Positions 52,706 through 64,000 of a stretch of 64,000 nt of DNA are shown piece by piece (within the stretch, counting starts at the first letter, position 1; the number at the start of each line of letters is the position of its first letter). Source of the DNA: Erodium maritimum. Taxonomy: Eukaryota > Streptophyta > Magnoliopsida > Geraniales > Geraniaceae. A program made the translations under genes and the position numbers. The DNA lies in assembly GCA_963921825.1 (NCBI GenBank), contig OY997596.1, positions 34,897,932 to 34,961,931 on the forward strand, in the 5' to 3' direction. The notes below the pieces were generated by a model, which saw only the letters and a program-made list of their open reading frames with translations, did no database searches and was not told where the DNA came from.

Positions 52706-55700
52706 TGTCACGCCCCAATTTCAGTAAACCGAACTCGGGACGCGAACGTTTTAAACAATAAAACAATGAAACCTGTTTTGGATAAACACTTTAAAATATC
52801 CATTTAATTAATCAAAATAATGTTTACAACTTAAAAACACGTCCCAACACGTGGACAAAAGTACAAGGTATCCGTCACTAGACTCAAAAGACAAAACCCG
52901 GACTCCGCTCCTAGCTCCACAAGCTTCGAGAGCTTCCCTAGTCCGTCCTGTGATCAGTACCTGTAGGAAAAGCAGCTAGGGGTGAGCGTTCGCTCACCAC
53001 CACAGATAACAGACTGACTACGGCATAATTAGCAGACAATGCCGGTAACACCAACAACAAACTCAACTCCGGGGATCACCGTCCCCAACTCAAGTACTCT
53101 GACTGACAACCACCCACAGTGACCTTCCTCGAACGACTCAACACTCAAACATGTAAGTAGACCGACACAACGATCACGACCTCTTCCAAGGAAACAAAAG
53201 AAACTACGCAACACCAAACAAGATCACAAAGGATCGCAAACCAGCTGTTCAGTAACCAATTCTATTTCTCTCGCCCTTTCCGATCCCAGTCGGGCCAGGC
53301 GGTCGACCTGTCAGTAACCATCTATGTATCTCGCCCTTTCCGATCCCAGTCGGTCCAGGCGGTCGACCTGTCTCAGTAACCTCTCTGTCCTTCGCTCTTT
53401 CCAACACAAAGTCGGTCCAGGCAATCGACCTGTCTTACAACTTCTCTGTCCCTCGCTCTTTCCAACACAAAGTCAGTCCAGGCAGTCGACCTGTCTTACA
53501 ACTTCTCTGTCCCTCGCTCTTTCCAACACAAAGTCGGTCCAGACAGTCGACCTGTCTTACAACTTCTCTGTCCCTCGCTCTTTCCGATCCTAGAAGGTCC
53601 AGGCAGTCGACCTGTCTCAGTAACCTCTCTCACTCAGGTAACCACAATCACAATCACAAGCAAGTTCAACAAACAGCAACAACACAGGTTCAGTACTCCA
53701 CAGGCACTCATGGCCACCCAAGACACCAACCACAAACACGGACTCAACAGCCCAACGGGCACTCACGGCCTCCCAAGACACACCAACAATAAAGATACGG
53801 GTTCAACAACCCCATAGGCACTCACGGCCTCCTAAGACACACCAACAGTAAGAACACAGGTTCAACAACCCCACGGCCACACACGGCCTCCCCAGACACC
53901 AACAGTCAAACACGGGCCCTCATGGCCACCCAAGACTCAACAGTCAAACACGGGCTCTCATGGCCACCCAAGACTCAACAGTCAACCACGGGCTCTCATG
54001 GCCACCCAAGACTCGACAGTCAAACACGGGCTCTCATGGCCACCCAAGACACACCAACAGTAACTCACGGGCTCAACAACCCCACGGGCACTCACGACCA
54101 CTCAAACTACCAACAGTAAAGACACGGGTTCACAACCCCACGGGCACACACGGCCTCCCCAGACACCAACAGTCAAACACGGGCCCTCATGGCCACCCAA
54201 GACTCAGCAGTCAAACACGGGCTCTCATGGCCACCCAAGACTCAACAGTCAATCACGGGCTCTCATGGCCACCTTAGACACACCAACAGTAATTCACGGG
54301 CTCAACAACCCCACGGGCACTCACGGCCACTCAAACAGTAAAGACATGGGTTCACAACCCCACGGACACACATGGCCACCCAAAACACCAAAGGTAAAGA
54401 CACGGGTTCAACAACCCCACGGGCACTCATGGCCACCCCAAACTCAACAATAATACACGCTCACAACTTACCGAGACTCTAACTCGTAAGCCAGCCAAAG
54501 AATGCTTGCCACCTCCCCCGAGACTCTAACTCGGTCAGGCCAACCAAAGACACCAACCTCAAAACACGGGCTCTCATGGCCACCCAAACACAAATAATAA
54601 CACGGACTCTCATGGCCACCCAAGACTCAACAGTCAAACACGGGCTCTCAAGGCCACCCAAGACACCAATAAACAAACAACCTCCGGCTTAACCAAAGCC
54701 TCCAACAGTCCAAATATCAACAGTTCCTCATTCAACCTCCGAGCATGATCATATGCCTCCAGTACTCCTAAAATCGATAAGTTCACAAACAACCTCCGGG
54801 CATGGTCATATGCCTCCAGTAATTCTAGCAACGCTAAGTTCTCGGTTCCTACGACACACTAAGTGTCACATGCTTTTCCAATAATCACTACGTTCCCGTA
54901 TCATGCATTTCTACTATTCGATAAACCTACTTAACCCACGACACCCCGATGTCACATGCAATTCTACTGTTAACTTTCCCTAGTCAGGGCCGAGATCCGG
55001 CTACTTTTCCCTACCTCGTGAAGCGTGTCACAACCAATGCTCGCTCTCCAGCAATGCTCCAAATTTCCCGCTTAGCCTCCTCTTTCCACGGTAGACGATA
55101 CGGTCTACAATTATTACAATTAACACACTTTTTAAGTAAGCAGGCGAAACCCGAATTTAAAGTATTAAACGCCCAAATGAAACCCCGACAATGTCGATTA
55201 CTCCCAAACTTCCCAATTAGTCGACATTGTCGATAATGGACCCGGAAAGGCCCGATTCACCCGACATGGCGAATCTGCCCGGGTTTTGAAAACGCCCTTC
55301 CGGGGCTCCGAAAATTCCCGTTTTCGTTTCTACGGTCTTAGAATAATTCAAGGGTTCCTAGGCACTCGATGGAATCGAATTCCGACTTCCGAGTCATTTA
55401 ATTAGCGTTTAAAGTTTCTAAACCCGTCAATTACAACTTTCACAATTTAATTCCAAATTTCGATCCGGGTGTGGATTAACTACTTGGGGATCGTCCTAAA
55501 CCACCCGAACATGAAAACCCGATACTCGGGCATGTGGGCCCCACCCGGCCACAATTAGGAAAATTTCCTGTTCGCCCCAAAACGTTCCTAACGAACCCTA
55601 AACCTCAACCATTCATCTTTAAACCAATTCTAACCAAAACCCAACCATAATCAAACCGTTTAAACTCAAACCCTAAATTTCAAACGTACCAAAACGAAAA

Positions 55701-56449
55701 TCGGTTAGGTGCTCACCGTAGAGAATGACGGGGTGAGCTCGATTCTTCAATCGTTGAGACGATACGTCGGTCGGATTGTCGGGAAATCACAAAACTCTAA
55801 CCTTTCTCCTTTCTTTTTCCTTTTCCTCCTTCTCTTTCTTCTCTCCACTTTCTCTCTCTACACAACTCACCTTTTCTGAAAATGGACGTGTACTTCACAA
55901 TTTCCTTCCCTTTTGTTTTGTTTTAAAAAGTAACAAAATAATACTTAATTATAAACTAACACTATTGAAGTCTTCTCTTGTCTTGTCCAAAAACCTAACA
56001 CCACCACATAGTTGACATGTGGTCAAGTGGGTCCCACACCTTTTTGGAAAATATCTTCTAGATATTTTCCAATCAGATTCGCGAAATTCGAACATTTCGG
56101 GCCCCGAACGGGCACTTTTTCCAAGAAATTCCGAAACTTCACGGGCTACAAGGAAACGGCTCAACTAAGACCGCTGCGACGACGGCTAAGCTTTTTGGAT
56201 CAAAACGGTCCTCGAATGGATCAAAACGTCGCTCGGTTGACTTTTTCAGCGAAAAGTCAACATTTCCCAAATTGATCAGAAAGTTGCCCTGAGTCCCCCG
56301 GAACTCACTTTGGTCGATAACGGGGTCAACTTAAGTCCGGTATGACCCTCGGGGTCCAATTCCGATTCAGTTAAGTGTCTGCTCAAATTTTTTAAATTTT
56401 TCCTGTTTTTCGCAGGTTTGACTGGCGTTGACCGGGAGTGGATATTACA
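52706..56449 (-). repeat. Array LTR 2 (3744 bp)
   Basis: Same length as LTR 1 and nearly identical to it, including positions where LTR 3 differs (for example ccacccacag near 53110 versus ccacacacag in LTR 3). Six 60-bp minisatellite units. It is shared by both internal regions as right LTR of one and left LTR of the other. Confidence 0.95.
53701..54652. repeat. Minisatellites of LTR 2
   Basis: The atggccacccaagac-type repeat equivalent to 47010-47960, with the same number of units. The 60-bp units precede it at 53250-53626. Confidence 0.88.
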
Positions 56450-56690
56450 ATCTGCCCCCCTTAAAGGAATTTCGTCTGCGAAATTTAGAACAATGCACGT
56501 CAGGAGTCGAACCGATCGGGGTACTTCTCGCGAACCTCGTTCTCGCGTTCCCAAGTCGACTCGGCCTCGTGGTGTCGCCACAACACCCGCTCTAAGCGGA
56601 TAACCTTTCCGCGCAGGACCTGCTCTCGTGGATCCCTTTCTCACGTCAGTTTCTTCTTACACGGGACATCACCCGTTACCTCGACATCTG

Positions 56691-57236
56691 CCAACTCAAA
56701 GACGTACTCAAAACCTCGAAAGGCCCGATACACCGCGGGGCTAACCTGCCTCCGCCGCGGTTGAAACGCATTAGTCCATCTTTCGGACTCACCTCCAGGG
56801 ATGCAGGACCACTAATTTCTGACTCGAGAGGTCGGCGTCGTCAGTCAGCATAACTCCTGCTGACTCTGCGCGGTCTTCAACCGCTCTCTCGGTCCAGTTC
56901 TAGACCCAAGAACCTCTTATCTCGCACTTCTGCCCAGCACACGGGCGATCGACACGGCCTACCATACAACTCTTCGAACGGTGCCATCATGATTCTGGCC
57001 TGAAAGCTGTTGTTGTAGGCGAACTCGGCCAATCGCTCACGAAACCCATCGTGACGTGCCCCCATTTCCACTGTGCAACCCGTAGTGGCTGCAATAATCC
57101 AGCGAGACGCTGTTGTTCGGCTCTCACCTGCCGAAGAGTGAGGCATCGCGATACAACTCCGCGACCGCTCTCCGCATCCCGCTCCACTAGACATGCCACC
57201 TGAAGTCGCGCTCCTCTTAGTGCTACCCACAAGCAC
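56691..57236 (-). pseudogene. Integrase remnants, array copy 2
   Basis: Duplicate of 50000-50545 with the same core-less fusion near 57041. One substitution near 56923 removes a stop, so this copy's frame extends further (to VRDKRFLGLELDRESG). Confidence 0.8.
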
Positions 57237-57275
57237 TGTCAGGCGTGAAAACTGCGACTCTCGCAGCTCGTCGCC

Positions 57276-57712
57276 AATAACAGTCGGTATTGGCTCGGCA
57301 CTTCGCCAGCCAATCCATTCCCAAGACTACGTTGCTGTCACTTCGTAAGTATCCTTCCTACGGATGCACGCACAAGCTCAGTCGTTGTCGATCCTCACAG
57401 ATCCTCGCAGTCTCTCTAAGACCTCGCTCCACTACCGTCGTCGTGTTTACCAACTCCGAACCCACCCGAATCCTCGGGGTGAGGACTCGATCCGGCATCA
57501 GGGTTCTTGAGCCCTCTCTCGAACCTCCTGTACCGGTTCGCTTCTCCAACTCCGCAGACACGACAGACACTAGTCAACACCACCCCACCACCAACCGGCG
57601 TGTCCCGACGTAGGGGTGGACTAAACGGCTCTAAACTCAGCCTCAACCTCTCATCACAACTCGACGAACAAACGAGTGTGATAACCTGGCATCCAATGAA
57701 ACTGACGCCCAA
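57276..57712 (-). pseudogene. Scrambled protease and gag pieces, array copy 2
   Basis: Duplicate of 50585-51021, with the same order and breaks. Confidence 0.62.
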
Positions 57713-59396
57713 ATCGGAAATCGAACACCCACTCCATTAGTCACCCTGGTAAGGTCTAGTGTAACCCTCATACGGTCCTCTAGGCATTTACTTGTAACTT
57801 TCTGCAACCAAACCAGTGTTCGCTACTCGTCCCTTGCGGGAAAAGTAGTAAAGGGGATGAGCGTTATGCTCACCTCCATGGACACCCGTTCGATTATGGC
57901 ATACTAGTAACGCGCTAAAGACTTATCGATCTAGCCAGGGCAAACCACTACCTCAAAACCGGATGCCAAACGTCACACTGCTCACGCCAACAACACCTCA
58001 AGTACTCGCTTACGTAAGATAAACCTCGACACGGGAATAGCCCTTCCTTAATTCAGTAATCGCTATTGTTCACAACCTCAATACCCCAAAGACCCGATCA
58101 CGTAGGGAAACCTCAAACGGGGATCATGTTCTCAACTAAGCCAACACTGTTGCTCACAATATCGATACCCCAGTTACTCGATCGTGTAGGGAACCTCAAT
58201 TAACCCACTCGCGGGAAGGAAACCTCAATCACCCGTTCACGCAAGGGAAAACTCGAACACCCGTGTACATAGGGAAAACCCTGGTTCGTAAGGCGCCGCA
58301 ACGCACCAACCATAACCTCTCTCCGTGGTGAGACTCTCACACCGAGGCACTGTACTAATACCGTACGTTATCGATGAATCTCAAACCCAAGACCTCATCC
58401 CTTAACACCGAGCCTACAACCTCTACAACCCACAACCGCGAACACAATCACGTAAAACCAACGCTCAACCGCACGAACGTGAACCGAGTCACACCACCCC
58501 AAACCCAAACGCACAAAGAAACAAACAACCAAAGAAAAACAAAGACGGCTCACTGGACCAGGCCGGTACACGACCCCTGTCGTGCCACTCTCCGGGCCGG
58601 GAACCACACCTTGCCGGACCCCTTACCGGGCCGGCGACCACGCTTTGCCGGACCACTTACCGGGCCGGCAACCAAACCGTCCCGTTCGACCTACCGGGCC
58701 AAACCGGTGACCCCGATACTGTAGCGGTAATGATTTCACACTACTTACACCCGCTAAGTCTACCCTAGGGTACTCGTAATTTTCCCGGCTAATAGCGACC
58801 CGTACACTAGTACGTCGCAGACAACGACCACCAAACACATAACACAATTATGACAACTCCAGACCGATCTCAAACAAAAGCCAACACGGCCGAGTAATAA
58901 CCATACACACCCATCGGGCTAACCAACACCGAACTACGCCCACCGGGCCAAGCACAATCAAACACACACGCCCACGGCGTCAAACAAAATCAAAACACGC
59001 TCACCGGACCAACCAACTTACACACACGCCCACATGGCCAATCAAAATCAAATACACCCACCGGGCCAACCAATTTTAAAAATTTCTCCACTTCATTTTT
59101 AAAACCTCATACTTGACATCACGCAGTTACAACCCGGTCCAGGCGTCCCCGAACTACGTTGTACCGGATCGATATCAGCACCGTCACGTTCGACTACAGG
59201 AGCGCTCCTGAGTCGACCCGCGACAGCTTAAAAACGTTTGACGCAGCAACAACGATCAGCAAGCCAGCAAGAAAACACTGCACGTACACACAAACCCAAC
59301 CAGGACTCATAACACTACGGGTCTACACTGACTTGACCCTCCCCACCTAATTGACGGACAGTCCGAGGTGTGAAACCTCGAGCTCTGATACCAAGC

Positions 59397-62300
59397 TGTC
59401 ACGCCCCAATTTCAGTAAACCGAACTCGGGACGCGAACGTTTTAAACAATAAAACAATGAAACCTGTTTTGGATAAACACTTTAAAATATCCATTTAATT
59501 AATCAAAATAATGTTTACAACTTAAAAACACGTCCCAACACGTGGACAAAAGTACAAGGTATCCGTCACTAGACTCAAAAGACAAAACCCGGACTCCGCT
59601 CCTAGCTCCACAAGCTTCGAGAGCTTCCCTAGTCCGTCCTGTGATCAGTACCTGTAGGAAAAGCAGCTAGGGGTGAGCGTTCGCTCACCACCACAGATAA
59701 CAGACTGACTACGGCATAATTAGCAGACAATGCCGGTAACACCAACAACAAACTCAACTCCGGGGATCACCGTCCCCAACTCAAGTACTCTGACTGACAA
59801 CCACACACAGTGACCTTCCTCGAACGACTCAACACTCAAACATGTAAGTAGAACGACACAACGATCACGACCTCTTCCAAGGAAACAAAAGAAACTACGC
59901 AACACCAAACAAGATCACAAAGGATCGCAAACCAGCTGTTCAGTAACCAATTCTATTTCTCTCGCCCTTTCCGATCCCAGTCGGGCCAGGCGGTCGACCT
60001 GTCAGTAACCATCTATGTATCTCGCCCTTTCCGATCCCAGTCGGGCCAGGCGGTCGACCTGTCAGTAACCATCTATGTATCTCGCCCTTTCCGATCCCAG
60101 TCGGTCCAGGCGGTCGACCTGTCTCAGCAACCTCTCTGTCCTTCGCTCTTTCCAACACAAAGTCGGTCCAGGCAGTCGACCTGTCTTACAACTTCTCTGT
60201 CCCTCGCTCTTTCCAACACAATGTCAGTCCAGGCAGTCGACCTGTCTTACAACTTCTCTGTCCCTCGCTCTTTCCAACACAAAGTCGGTCCAGACAGTCG
60301 ACCTGTCTTACAACTTCTCTGTCCCTCGCTCTTTCCGATCCTAGAAGGTCCAGGCAGTCGACCTGTCTCAGTAACCTCTCTCACTCAGGTAACCACAATC
60401 ACAATCACAAGCAAGTTCAACAAACAGCAACAACACAGGTTCAGCACTCCACAGGCACTCATGGCCACCCAAGACACCAACCACAAACACGGACTCAATA
60501 GCCCAACGGGCACTCACGACCTCCCAAGACACACCAACGATAAAGACACGGGTTCAACAACCCCATAGGCACTCACGGCCTCCCAAGACACACCAACAGT
60601 AAGGACACAGGTTCAACAACCCCACGGGCACACACGGCCTCCCCAGACACCAACATTCACACACGGGCCCTCATGGCCACCCAAGACTCAACAGTCAAAC
60701 ACGGGCTCTCATGGCCACCCAAAACTCAACAGTCAACCACGGGCTCTCATGGCCACCCAAGACTCGACAGTCAAACACGGGCTCTCATGGCCACCCAAGA
60801 CACACCAACAGTAACTCACGGGCTCAACAACCCCACGGGCACTCACGGGCACTCAAACTACCAACAGTAAAGACACGGGTTCACAACCCCACGGGCACAT
60901 ACGGCCTCCCAGACACCAACAGTCAAACACGTGCACTCATGGCCACCCAAGACTCAATAGTCAAACACGGCTCTCATGGCCACCCAAGACTCAACAGTCA
61001 ACCACGGGCTCTCATGGCCATCCAAGACTCGACAGTCAAACACGGGGTCTCATGGCCACCCAAGACACACCAACAGTAACTCACGGGCTCAACAACCCCA
61101 CGGGCACTCACGGCCACTCAAACTACCAACAGTAAAGACACGGGTTCACAACCCCACGGGCACACATGGCCACCCAAAACACCAAAGGTAAAGACACGGG
61201 TTCAACAACCCCACGGGCACTCATGGCCACCCCAAACTCAACAATAATACACGCTCGCAACTTACCGAGACTCTAACTCGTAAGCCAGCCAAAGAATGCT
61301 TGCAACCTCCCCCGAGACTCTTACTCGGTCAGGCCAACCAAACACACCAACCTCAAAACACGGGCTCTCATGGCCACCCAAGACTCAACAGTCAAACACG
61401 GGCTCTCAAGGCCACCCAAGACACCAATAAACAAACAACCTCCGGCTTAACCAAAAGCCTCCAACATTCCTAATATCAACAGTTCCACATTCAACCTCCG
61501 GGCATGATCATATGCCTCCAGTACTCCTAATATTGATAAGTTCACAAACAACCTCCGGGCATGGTCATATGCCTCCAGTAATTCTAACAACGCTAAGTTC
61601 TCTGTTCCTACGACACTACTAAGTGTCACATGCTTTTCCAATAATCACTACGTTCCCGTATCATGCATTTCTACTATTCGATAAACCTACTTAACCCACG
61701 ACACCCCGGTGTCACATGCAATTCTACTGTTAACTTTCCCTAGTCAGGGCCGAGATCCGGCTACTTTTCCCTACCTCGTGAAGCGTGTCACAACCAATGC
61801 TCGCTCTCTAGCAATGCTCCAAATTTCCCGCTTAGCCTCCTCTTTCCACGGTAGGCGGTACGGTCTACAATTATTACAATTAACACACTTTTTAAGTAAG
61901 CAGGCGAAACCCGAATTTAAAGTATTAAACGCCCAAATGCAACCCCAACAATGTCGATCACTCCCAAACTTTCCAATTACTCGACATTGTCGATAATGGA
62001 CCCGGAAAGGCCCGATTCGCCCGACATGGAGAATCTGCCCGGGTTTTGAAAACGCCCTTTCGGGGCTTCAAAAATTCCCGTTTTCGTTTCTACGGTCTTA
62101 GAATAATTCAAGGGTTCCTAGGTACTCGACGGAATCGAATTCCGACTTCCGAGTCATTTAATTAGCGTTTAAAGTTTCTAAACCCGTCAATTACAACTTT
62201 CACAATTTAATTCCAAATTTCGATCCGGGTGTGGATTAACTACTTGGGGATCGTCCTAAACCACCCGAACATGAAAACTTGATACTCGGGCATGTAGGTC

Positions 62301-63211
62301 CCACCCGGCCACAATTAGGAAAATTTCCTTTTCGCCCCAAAACGTTCCTAACGAACCCCAAACCTCAACCATTCATCTTTAAACCAATTATAACCAAAAC
62401 CCAACCATAATCAAACCGTTTAAACTCAAACCCTAAATTTCAAACGTACCAAAACGAAAATCGGTTAGGTGCTCACCGTAGAGAATGACGGGGTGAGCTT
62501 GATTCTTCAACCGTTGAGACGATCCGTCGGTCGGATTGTTGGGAAATCACAAAACTCTAACCTTTCTCCTTTCTTTTTCCTTTTCCTCCTTCTCTTTCTT
62601 CTCTCCACTTTCTCTCTCTACACAACTCTCCTTTTCTGAAAATGGACGTGTACTTCACAATTTCCTTCCCTTTTGTTTTGTTTTAAAAAGTAACAAAATA
62701 ATACTTAATTATAAACTAACACTATTGAAGTCTTCTCTTGTCTTGTCCAAAAACCTAACACCACCACATAGTTGACATGTGGTCAAGTGGGTCCCACACC
62801 TTTTTGGAAAATATCTTCTAGATATTTTCCAATCAGATTCGCGAAATTCGAACATTTCGGGCCCCGAACGGGCACTTTTTCCAAGAAATTCCGAAACTTC
62901 ACGGGCTACAAGGAAACGGCTCAACTAAGACCGCTGCGATGACGGCTAAGCTTTTTAGATCCAAAACGGTCCTCGAATGGATCAAAACGTCGCTCGGTTG
63001 ACTTTTCCAACGAAAAGTCAACATTTCCCAAATTGATCAGAAAGTTGCCCTGAGTCCCCCGGAACTCACTTTGGTCGATAACGGGGTCAACTTAAGTCCG
63101 GTATGACCCTCGGGGTTCAATTCCGGTTCAGTTAAGTGTCTGCTCAATTTTTTTTAAATTTTTCCTGTTTTTCGTAGGTTTGACTGGCGTTGACCGGGAG
63201 TGGTTATTACA
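59397..63211 (-). repeat. Array LTR 3 (3815 bp), the most diverged
   Basis: Same ends as LTR 1 and 2 but with dozens of substitutions, one extra 60-bp unit (seven in total, 59941-60368), rearranged units in the second minisatellite (60455-61415) and a deletion near 61370. On the minus strand this is the 5' LTR of the original insertion. It ends against the second catgt. Confidence 0.95.
60455..61415. repeat. Minisatellite of LTR 3
   Basis: atggccacccaagac-type units as in LTR 1, with gains and losses: the block near 60880-61150 is partly duplicated relative to LTR 1, and the tail near 61370 is shorter. Confidence 0.85.
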
Positions 63212-63379
63212 CATGTGCGTTGCACATGACCATTTTCCGTCCAAAAATGGACGGAAAACACTAAAGTGTTACTGATTGGAAACTTAAGGTACCTTTTTAG
63301 TGATTAAATTAGTTAAGGGTACCAATGTGTTAAAAACGTATAGTTAAGGGTACCAATCTGATATTTTCCCTTCAGATAA

Positions 63380-63609
63380 TGTTTATAAGTAGTTAGATAA
63401 GAGGATTCAAACATAATATATGTTATAAAAAAACCGAAAAAAACGCTCTCGTCTACCCTAGCCACCAGGGTCCCTTCTACCCTAGCCACCAGGGTTCACC
63501 GCCGCCGCAGTCCCCCACCGCTCCACCACCACGCCGTCGTCCTCGTCAATCCACAACCTCTCGGTCGCGCCGTCTCCGTCAGTCAACACACACTTTCCTT
63601 CTAGCAGCC
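63380..63609. other. Spacer with a 25-bp direct repeat
   Basis: After the Mutator-like element an A-rich stretch gives way to GC-rich DNA. ctaccctagccaccagggt occurs twice in tandem (63454 and 63479). No gene seen before 63610. Confidence 0.6.
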
Positions 63610-64000
63610 ATGGTCCTTCCGTCGTTATGTCGTCATGATTGCTCGAGTCCTAGAGGACCATGGGCGCTGCAGCTCCTGGCCCGGTCTCGCCCCGGCATGC
63701 TCGACCAGCCCAAGCCCTCAGTGGCCATGTCCGCCCGTGATGGGTGGCCTATGCATGGAGCAGCCCGGGATCGGATGTGGTCTTACCCGTTCTGGATCGG
63801 AGCGCCGCAGATGGAACGGATCGATCCGTTGAAGTTAGTCACTGGAATCATCATCTCCGACCGGACTAGTACCGGAGGCTGCCTGGCGAAGGATCACACT
63901 GCCGGGATCGGGCCTCCGGCCTCCCACCACCGCGTCTTGCCTTATCTCTGTACCGGTGGGATCAGGTGCATCGCATGCTATGGCCGCCGGCATATCAGAT
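63610..64000 (+). CDS. Partial unrecognised open frame running off the window
   Basis: The ATG at 63610 opens a frame with no stop to base 64000 (130 codons). Composition is GC-rich and the peptide is Pro, Arg and Gly rich (MVLPSLCRHDC, ARSRPGMLDQPKPS, WSYPFWIGAPQMERIDPLK). No family recognised. GC-rich DNA gives long open frames by chance, so this may be non-coding or the start of a retroelement or gene whose rest lies outside. Confidence 0.25.
   Translation, partial: MVLPSLCRHDCSSPRGPWALQLLARSRPGMLDQPKPSVAMSARDGWPMHGAARDRMWSYPFWIGAPQMERIDPLKLVTGIIISDRTSTGGCLAKDHTAGIGPPASHHRVLPYLCTGGIRCIACYGRRHIR

Larger units (their letters stand above)
56450..59396 (-). repeat. Array internal region 2 (2947 bp)
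   Basis: Same contents as 49759-52705: polypurine tract 56450-56467, core-less integrase 56691-57236, deletion joint 57268-57275, scrambled protease/gag 57276-57712, non-coding leader, primer site 59382-59393. Differences from the first copy seen by eye: near 56923 (cgcacttct versus cacacttct) and near 58867 (gaccgatctc versus gaccgacctc). Confidence 0.93.
46015..63211 (-). mobile_element. Tandem gypsy array LTR-internal-LTR-internal-LTR (TSD catgt)
   Basis: Three LTRs (46015-49758, 52706-56449, 59397-63211) and two internal regions (49759-52705, 56450-59396). The outer 5-bp duplication catgt is at 46010-46014 and 63212-63216, so the whole array descends from one insertion. The repeat period is exactly 6691 bp twice. 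Orientation is minus: primer sites are read on the minus strand next to the left ends of the second and third LTR, and polypurine tracts next to the right ends of the first and second. The internal regions lack reverse transcriptase, RNase H and the integrase core, so the element is non-autonomous. It belongs to the family at 1-2912. Confidence 0.95.
45690..63370. mobile_element. Small Mutator-like element split by the gypsy array (TSD ttcagataa)
   Basis: The left arm begins gggaaaatatcagattggta at 45690 and its reverse complement ends at 63370. A perfect 9-bp duplication ttcagataa is at 45681-45689 and 63371-63379. The inverted arms are about 160 bp, with an inner catgtgcaatgcatatg-type motif. 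Without the array (46015-63211) and the duplicated catgt the element is about 479 bp: 45690-46014 plus 63217-63370. No coding capacity. It lies about 420 bp downstream of the TPS stop. Confidence 0.93.

Overview
This is a repeat-dominated window from a plant nuclear genome, most likely a eudicot. Supporting evidence is GT-AG introns, a class II trehalose-phosphate synthase gene, Ty3/gypsy and Ty1/copia LTR retrotransposons with initiator-tRNA-Met primer sites, and Mutator-, Harbinger-, hAT- and CACTA-like DNA elements with their target-site duplications (TSDs). Only one intact protein-coding gene is clear: the three-exon TPS gene at 42505-45267 on the + strand (858 codons).

Layout. 1-2912: truncated, internally deleted Ty3/gypsy element on the minus strand. 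2913-7330: AT-rich DNA with a decayed Mutator-like arm and a CACTA/En-Spm-like element holding a broken transposase-associated gene. 7330-12900: two decayed Harbinger-type Myb/SANT-like accessory genes (minus strand), one split by a 3.0-kb solo LTR (8592-11618, TSD tatca). 12905-15019: two related Mutator-type elements with 9-bp TSDs and a hAT-like MITE with an 8-bp TSD. 15412-15639: a small unrecognised reading frame.

16024-39425: a nested complex. A Ty3/gypsy element with 3.2-kb LTRs carries a Pack-MULE (19136-20584, with a BRI1-like LRR fragment) in its 5' LTR and a complete-length but dead Ty1/copia element (21590-30035, TSD gtgtt) in its leader. After the 3' LTR a second primer site and leader follow, so the structure is LTR-internal-LTR-internal (cut off). 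That second partial copy preserves the empty site of the copia insertion, and the 3' LTR preserves the empty site of the Pack-MULE.

39436-42504: a Harbinger transposase remnant, then two Harbinger-type MITEs (TSD TTA), the second about 250 bp before the TPS start and probably inside its 5' UTR intron. 45690-63370: a small Mutator-like element (9-bp TSD ttcagataa) split by a minus-strand gypsy tandem array LTR-internal-LTR-internal-LTR (46015-63211, TSD catgt) with an exact 6691-bp period. Its internal regions are deletion derivatives of the family seen at 1-2912. 63371-64000: GC-rich DNA with an open frame running off the window.

The main story is layered transposition, with several insertions datable relative to each other, and a retrotransposon lineage that has kept spreading after losing its own enzymes. 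Strand, TSD and terminal positions were read by eye from the sequence; family names rest on motif recognition, not on a database search.
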